Of a stretch of DNA of 64,000 nucleotides, positions 60,607 through 64,000 are shown piece by piece. The position numbers and the translations under genes were made by a program. Location: positions 1 to 64,000 of the forward strand of contig CALBNS010000066.1 in the NCBI GenBank assembly GCA_937896665.1, written 5' to 3'. Position 1 is the stretch's first letter; every line of letters starts with the position of its first letter. The notes beneath the pieces are model-generated. The model saw nothing but the letters and a program-made list of their open reading frames with translations. It did no database searches and was not told the origin of the DNA. This DNA comes from an uncultured Clostridia bacterium. GTDB lineage: Bacteria; Bacillota; Clostridia; Lachnospirales; Lachnospiraceae.

Positions 60607-62475
60607 ATGATGTCAAAAAAGAAGAAAAACAGATGGCGGTTTATAAGACAAAAATTTCCCAAAAGAATGCAAAAAAAGCTAGTCCTGTTGTTTATGGCAA
60701 TTGTACTGGCTTTTGTTTGTTTAGTAGGGAAAATTACGAAAATTAATGTATCCAAAGGGGAACAATATACGAAGATTGTATTGAATCAGCAGCAGTATAA
60801 CAGTGCGATTATTCCGTATAGGAGGGGAGATATTGTTGATCGGAATGGAACTGTATTGGCTACAAGTGAAAGAGTCTATAATGTAATTCTGGATTTTGCA
60901 GTTATGCTGTCTGGTGAAAAGGAAGATGTGAAAACGAAGACAGTTGAACAGGTCAAGGAAGTCCTGAATATTTGTCTTGGGACCAGTGGCGAAGCTATAG
61001 AAGGATTGATGGCCGAGAATCCAAAATCCAGATATACAGTGGTGGAAAGAAAGATTTCTTATGAAAAGGCAAAAGAATTAAAAAGTCTGCTGGCAGATAA
61101 GGAAAAATATCCATACATTTCGTCCAGTATATGGATGCAGGAAGATTATCAGCGTGCTTATCCATATGGGACACTCGCTTCGGATGTGATAGGATTTACG
61201 GTATCAGGAAATGTTGGTAATTCAGGTCTTGAGACTTCCTATAACAGCATCTTAAATGGAACAGACGGAAGGAAATATGGATATCTGGATACGGATTCTA
61301 CTGTGGAATATACGATAAAAGAGCCAATCAACGGATACACGGTTGTCTCAACAATCGACATTACACTACAGAGTATTGTAGAAAAACATATTCTTGCCTT
61401 TAATGAAGAACATAAGAATGAAGCAACACGAGGAGAAGGAAGTTTAAATACTGCAGTAATTATCATGGATCCGAATACAGGGGAAATTCTGGCAGAAGCT
61501 TCTTATCCGAATTATGATTTGAATAATCCGAGAGATTTATCTGCGTATTATTCAGAACAAGAGATTGAGGCAATGACTGACGAAGAGAAGCTTGATGCAT
61601 TGAACCAGATATGGAGAAATTACTGTGTGAGTGATTCATTTGAGCCGGGATCTACCGCGAAAACCTTTACAATCGCTGCCGGATTGGAAAACGGTGCGCT
61701 AAAGGGAAATGAGACATATGATTGTACAGGTTCATTAAAGGTGCCAGGAGCAACCATACCATGTCATAAACGACAGGGACATGGAATACAAACTCTAAGT
61801 GATGCAATTGCAAACTCATGCAACGTGGTACTGATGCATGTTGCCAATAAGATTGGCGTGGAAGAATTCTGTAAGTTTCAGAGTATTTTTAATCTGGGAC
61901 ATTTGACAGGAATAGACCTTCCGGGAGAGTCTGAAGGTCTGCTCTTTAGTCCTGATAAAATGGGACCGACAGAATTGGCGACTTGTTCGTTTGGTCAGGG
62001 ATTCAATGTGACAATGACCCAAATGGTTGCAGCATATGCTTCAGTTATCAATGGAGGTTATTATTATGAACCACATATGGTGAAGCAGATACAGGATGAT
62101 AATGGAAATGTGGTGGAAAATAAAGCACCTGTATTGGTGAAGCAGACAATTTCAGAGGAAACCAGTGAATTGATGAAGCAGTATATGCATCAGACTATGA
62201 CAACAGGTACTGGAAAAAATGCTCAGGTTGAAGGATATGACATGGGTGCGAAGACGGGAACGGCTCAAAAGATTCCGCGTGACAGTGGTAAGCATATCTT
62301 ATCTTACATGGGATATGCACCTGCGGATAATCCGGAAGTATTGGTTTATGTTGTAATCGATGAACCGAATGTAGAACGCCAAGATCTCAGTAAGTATGTA
62401 ACGGACTTATCGCGTGAGATTATGACAGAAGCGTTCCCTTATCTGAACATTACAAAAGCGACAGCAACAGAGTAA
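60607..62475 (+). CDS. ftsI: Class B penicillin-binding protein (FtsI/PBP2B type)
   Basis: A 622-residue septal transpeptidase: basic start, one membrane helix (~25-45), pedestal domain beginning YRRGDIVDRNGTVLA, then the transpeptidase domain with SxxK at Ser-349 (EPGSTAKTF), SxN as NSCN and KTGTAQK at 549. It cross-links peptides at division. Two Cys residues 19 apart, in IPCHK and NSCNV, match the redox-sensitive pair known from SpoVD. No PASTA domain. A terminator-like hairpin separates it from the next PBP. Confidence 0.95.
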   Translation: MMSKKKKNRWRFIRQKFPKRMQKKLVLLFMAIVLAFVCLVGKITKINVSKGEQYTKIVLNQQQYNSAIIPYRRGDIVDRNGTVLATSERVYNVILDFAVMLSGEKEDVKTKTVEQVKEVLNICLGTSGEAIEGLMAENPKSRYTVVERKISYEKAKELKSLLADKEKYPYISSSIWMQEDYQRAYPYGTLASDVIGFTVSGNVGNSGLETSYNSILNGTDGRKYGYLDTDSTVEYTIKEPINGYTVVSTIDITLQSIVEKHILAFNEEHKNEATRGEGSLNTAVIIMDPNTGEILAEASYPNYDLNNPRDLSAYYSEQEIEAMTDEEKLDALNQIWRNYCVSDSFEPGSTAKTFTIAAGLENGALKGNETYDCTGSLKVPGATIPCHKRQGHGIQTLSDAIANSCNVVLMHVANKIGVEEFCKFQSIFNLGHLTGIDLPGESEGLLFSPDKMGPTELATCSFGQGFNVTMTQMVAAYASVINGGYYYEPHMVKQIQDDNGNVVENKAPVLVKQTISEETSELMKQYMHQTMTTGTGKNAQVEGYDMGAKTGTAQKIPRDSGKHILSYMGYAPADNPEVLVYVVIDEPNVERQDLSKYVTDLSREIMTEAFPYLNITKATATE

Positions 62476-62492
62476 AAAGAACATATAAGAAT

Positions 62493-62547
62493 AACCTCAT
62501 AAAAGTACTAATAAATTATAATAATACTTTTATGAGGTTTTTTTTTT
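62493..62547 (+). terminator. Terminator hairpin that also hides the next SD
   Basis: AACCTCATAAAAGT (62493-62506) pairs perfectly with ACTTTTATGAGGTT (62526-62539), and a run of T extends to the ATG at 62548. The only Shine-Dalgarno-like sequence for that ATG, GAGG at 62534-62537, lies in the 3' arm and is paired with CCTC of the 5' arm. Confidence 0.85.
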
Positions 62548-64000
62548 ATGAAAAACAAAACATATAACCGGAAAAAGATTCTTGTAGTATTTGCCGGAGC
62601 GATGCTTATATTGGCTGGACTCATTGGGCGGCTTGTTTATTTAATGATATTTGATGCAGAATATTATCAGGAGAGGGCAAAAGCGCTTCATGAGAGGGAA
62701 CGGGACATCAAGGCCGCAAGAGGGGAAATCATTGATGCGAATGGAACTGTTCTTGCTACCAACAAAACAGTCTGTACGATTTCGGTCATACACAGCCAGA
62801 TTGAAGATGCAGAAAAAGTAATTGAAGTGTTAACAGAAGAATTAGGTCTTTCAGAAGAAACTGTGCGAAAAAGAGTTGAAAAGGTGTCTTCGATGGAGCG
62901 TATTAAGACAAATGTAGAGAAAGAGACAGGAGACCGTATCCGGGAATATGAACTACCAGGAGTCAAGGTGGATGAAGATTTTAAACGGTATTATCCATAC
63001 AATGAGCTGGCCTCCAAGGTGCTTGGGTTTACAGGTGGAGATAATCAGGGAATAATCGGGCTGGAAGTAAAGTATGAAGAGTATCTGAAGGGTGTTAATG
63101 GTAAAATCCTTACCATAACAGATGCAAGAGGCATTGAATTAGAAGGTGTGGCAGAAGACCGGAAAGAAGCAATTCCTGGCAATACACTGCAAATCAGCCT
63201 TGACTATAATATTCAGAAATATGCCCAGCAGGCTGCTGAAAAAGTTATGGAAGAGAAGTCTGCTGACAAAGTGGGAATTATGATTATGAACCCACAGAAT
63301 GGTGAGATTATGGCGATGGTGAATGTGCCGGAGTTCAATTTAAATGAACCATTTTCTCTGGAGTCGGTGGGAATGAATGAAGATAATGTGACAGACGAGG
63401 AAAAACAGAATTTGCTAAATCAAATGTGGAGAAATGGTTGTATCAATGATACCTATGAGCCGGGTTCTACATTTAAAATTATTACTTCCACGGCATGTCT
63501 GGAAGGGGGAGTTGTGTCACTGGATGATAAATTCAGTTGTCCGGGGTATCGGATTGTAGAGGATCGGAAGATCAGATGTCATAAGGTTGGCGGTCATGGA
63601 GCAGAAACGTTTGTACAGGGCGTGCAGAATTCATGCAACCCGGTTTTTATAGACATCGGACTGCGTCTGGGTGTAAAAAGGTATTATGATTATTTTAGAA
63701 AATTTGGACTAATGAGCAAGACGGGAGTGGATTTGCCGGGAGAGGCGGCTACGATTACCCATAAAGAAGAAGAGGTTGGGATGGTAGAATTAGCGACAAT
63801 GACGTTTGGACAGTCGTTTCAGATTACCCCTATCCAACTTGCCACTACAGTCAGTTCTATAATCAATGGTGGTGTAAGGGTGACGCCACATTTTGGTGTG
63901 AAGGTGATTAATTCAGAAGGTGACACAGTGAAAGTGTTCGAATATGATGAACAGAAGAACATTGTTTCACAGAAAACTTCGGAAACGATGCGCGACATCC
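62548..64000 (+). CDS. spoVD: SpoVD-like penicillin-binding protein (partial)
   Basis: An open frame of 484 codons runs past the right edge. N-terminal membrane helix (~10-33), pedestal starting ERDIKAARGEIIDANGTVLAT, and a transpeptidase domain with SxxK at Ser-307 (EPGSTFKII) and SxN as NSCN. Cys residues in IRCHK and NSCN are 19 apart, the spacing of the disulphide pair in B. subtilis SpoVD that the thiol reductase StoA opens during spore cortex synthesis. KTG box and any PASTA domain lie outside. It is a tandem paralogue of the upstream PBP. Translation probably depends on opening the hairpin before it. Confidence 0.9.
   Translation, partial: MKNKTYNRKKILVVFAGAMLILAGLIGRLVYLMIFDAEYYQERAKALHERERDIKAARGEIIDANGTVLATNKTVCTISVIHSQIEDAEKVIEVLTEELGLSEETVRKRVEKVSSMERIKTNVEKETGDRIREYELPGVKVDEDFKRYYPYNELASKVLGFTGGDNQGIIGLEVKYEEYLKGVNGKILTITDARGIELEGVAEDRKEAIPGNTLQISLDYNIQKYAQQAAEKVMEEKSADKVGIMIMNPQNGEIMAMVNVPEFNLNEPFSLESVGMNEDNVTDEEKQNLLNQMWRNGCINDTYEPGSTFKIITSTACLEGGVVSLDDKFSCPGYRIVEDRKIRCHKVGGHGAETFVQGVQNSCNPVFIDIGLRLGVKRYYDYFRKFGLMSKTGVDLPGEAATITHKEEEVGMVELATMTFGQSFQITPIQLATTVSSIINGGVRVTPHFGVKVINSEGDTVKVFEYDEQKNIVSQKTSETMRDI

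Overview
The window is a low-GC Firmicutes chromosome segment, most likely from an anaerobic, spore-forming gut member of the Lachnospiraceae (the Dorea / [Ruminococcus] / Coprococcus kind). This rests on a cotJA-JB-JC spore-coat operon, a SpoVD-like penicillin-binding protein, Clostridia-type gene orders (uvrB-uvrA-mreB-recD2-comF; mraZ-rsmH-ftsL-PBP-PBP), strong AGGAGG-type ribosome sites, and a cohesin/dockerin gene set. I cannot name the species. Almost everything is on the + strand; the only clear minus-strand genes are cotJA-JB-JC and one recombinase relic.

Layout. 1-1290 is a graveyard of mobile-element fragments (a DDE integrase end, a tyrosine recombinase missing its N-terminus, and the last ~38 codons of an IS21-type istB). 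1.3-10.5 kb holds DNA repair and housekeeping genes (uvrB with a structured leader, uvrA, mreB, recD2, comF). 10.6-16.2 kb has two unknown membrane proteins, the cyclic-di-AMP synthase gene cdaA with cdaR, an HPr-like protein and leuA, followed by a wrecked nucleotidyltransferase gene.

16.6-37.1 kb is a cell-surface polysaccharide / teichoic-acid-like locus. It encodes a polyprenyl-phosphate sugar transferase, a WecG/TagA transferase, UDP-GlcNAc 2-epimerase, a flippase, a polymerase-like protein, three further glycosyltransferases and three LicD-type phosphotransferases. It also has an alkanolamine-phosphate supply section: a nucleotidyltransferase fused to a CobD/HisC-like PLP enzyme, an octopine-dehydrogenase-family protein, a DUF1015 protein, a winged-helix/LicC/LicA three-domain fusion, a second LicC and a BCCT transporter. 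Read together, the locus probably makes a glycopolymer decorated with phosphocholine and perhaps phosphoethanolamine.

37.4-47.0 kb is the most unusual part: a secreted SH3-glucosaminidase carrying a type I dockerin, two membrane-anchored cohesin-like proteins sharing an unrecognised ectodomain, two LytR-CpsA-Psr wall ligases interleaved with them, and a membrane-anchored HtrA-type protease. I read this as a small, non-cellulosomal cohesin-dockerin apparatus that holds a wall hydrolase at the membrane near the enzymes that attach glycopolymers to peptidoglycan.

47.1-64 kb returns to core functions: glyA, a CsoR-controlled copper efflux operon (copA-csoR-copZ with a visible operator), an aldehyde dehydrogenase, cotJ, asnB, a FtsW/RodA-type flippase/polymerase, degV, and the start of the division/wall cluster (mraZ with its ten-base-spaced operator boxes, rsmH, ftsL, a class B PBP, and a second SpoVD-like PBP that runs off the end). 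No rRNA, tRNA or CRISPR array was seen.
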